Below, in pieces: positions 63,665-64,000 of a stretch of 64,000 nucleotides of DNA (position 1 is its first letter; each line of letters starts with the position of its first letter). The notes beneath the pieces are model-generated. The model was not told where the DNA came from. It saw nothing but the letters and a program-made list of their open reading frames with translations, and ran no database searches. Position numbers and translations under genes: made by a program. The stretch is from contig NZ_AP024898.1 in the NCBI RefSeq assembly GCF_024529975.1, positions 1,550,001 to 1,614,000 of the forward strand. The letters run 5' to 3'. This DNA is from Vibrio quintilis. Lineage in GTDB: Bacteria; Pseudomonadota; Gammaproteobacteria; Enterobacterales; Vibrionaceae.

Positions 63665-64000
63665 TTAAACCGGAAAGTCCTGACCGAACAACATATTGCG
63701 ACAAAATTCACCAAATTCAGAGTCAGCCATCGACTGCAGATGATACGGACTGTCGACCCAGCCGTAAACCCGAAGTAACTCCTGAATGCCTTCCCGGTAA
63801 CTGCGGATAAATTCAAATGTTTCCAGCGCGGCCTGCTCCATCTGATAAGAAGAAATATTGTTGATCTTGTTTTGATACTTACAGTATTTCATCATCCGCA
63901 ATAATGGCAGCAGCTTTCCATCCAGTTTTGCATCCGCTGCAATCAGCCGGGTTTCTGAGATTTGCGGGCTGCCCACGTAGGACCAGTCATTATTATTGGT
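63665..64000 (-). CDS. C-terminal part of an unidentified protein (5' end outside window)
   Basis: The frame is open to the window end and its first visible residues are TNNNDWSYVGSPQISETRL. The 112 residues seen are helical, with LLPLLRMMKYCKYQNKINNISSYQMEQAALETFEF, a pattern a little like the helical C-terminal domain of OAS-type nucleotidyltransferases (a Lys followed by a stretch ending SSYxxE). That is a weak hint only. The chain ends in GEFCRNMLFGQDFPV. It is followed directly by the DUF3820 gene. Confidence 0.6.
   Translation of the reverse strand, partial: TNNNDWSYVGSPQISETRLIAADAKLDGKLLPLLRMMKYCKYQNKINNISSYQMEQAALETFEFIRSYREGIQELLRVYGWVDSPYHLQSMADSEFGEFCRNMLFGQDFPV

Overview
The window looks like chromosomal DNA of a marine gammaproteobacterium, most likely a Vibrionaceae member. 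This is inferred from the close match of guaC, nnr, pepT, the CspA-type gene, eamA and the MoxR/BatA-D operon to genes of that group, and from superintegron-like cassette remnants. Genus level is not proven. Core regions look close to 50% GC or above. Several AT-rich islands stand out.

Region by region. (1) 1-3.0 kb: the 5' end of a HEPN/MNT-type nucleotidyltransferase gene, then a complete retron on the minus strand (PRTase-like effector, winged-helix protein, msr-msd RNA with 15-nt a1/a2 repeats and a 25-bp hairpin, reverse transcriptase). (2) 3.0-3.86 kb: an intergenic repeat block whose 207-bp core recurs at 23 kb. (3) 3.86-20.8 kb: a 14-gene minus-strand cobalamin cluster of the cobalt-early (anaerobic) type, led by a cobalamin riboswitch. 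It contains fused CbiD-CbiC, CbiE-CbiT, CobA-HemD-like and CbiG-ferredoxin proteins, and a 266-bp MITE inserted at the end of cbiET. (4) 21-28 kb: a mosaic accessory region with two degenerate attC-like sites, an overlapping gene pair of unknown function (one four-helix membrane protein), an intact HEPN/MNT gene, a 377-bp duplication of its 5' end, an orphan 52-bp riboswitch fragment, an alpha/beta hydrolase, a small membrane protein and two cassette-type genes. (5) 28-37 kb: EamA exporter, a secreted repeat protein, an unrecognised 824/238-residue gene pair, a GNAT acetyltransferase, a Tat-exported PhoD phosphatase behind a Pho box, and a RAYT transposase. (6) 37.7-45.3 kb: a LacI-controlled operon of binding protein, two permeases, ATPase and a cytoplasmic heparinase II/III-like lyase, with a 26-bp perfect operator palindrome. 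(7) 45.7-54.5 kb: APH-like kinase, guaC with a structured leader, outer-membrane protein, nnr, PAS protein plus CheC-type response regulator, cold-shock gene, pepT and a small acidic protein. (8) 54.9-61.9 kb: the MoxR-DUF58-DUF4381-BatA-BatB/C-BatD operon ending in a clear terminator. (9) 62-64 kb: thioesterase, a small secreted protein whose C-terminus comes from a second copy of the MITE, DUF3820, and a partial gene running off the end.

The strongest signals are the complete retron, the MITE pair that shows compensatory stem changes and supplies stop codons to two genes, and the unknown two-gene module next to an attC-like site. Intergenic regions carry two families of short palindromic repeats (TTCCCACG-type and GGACAGGCAC-type). 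They may be linked to the RAYT transposase at 36.4 kb, but that link is inference.
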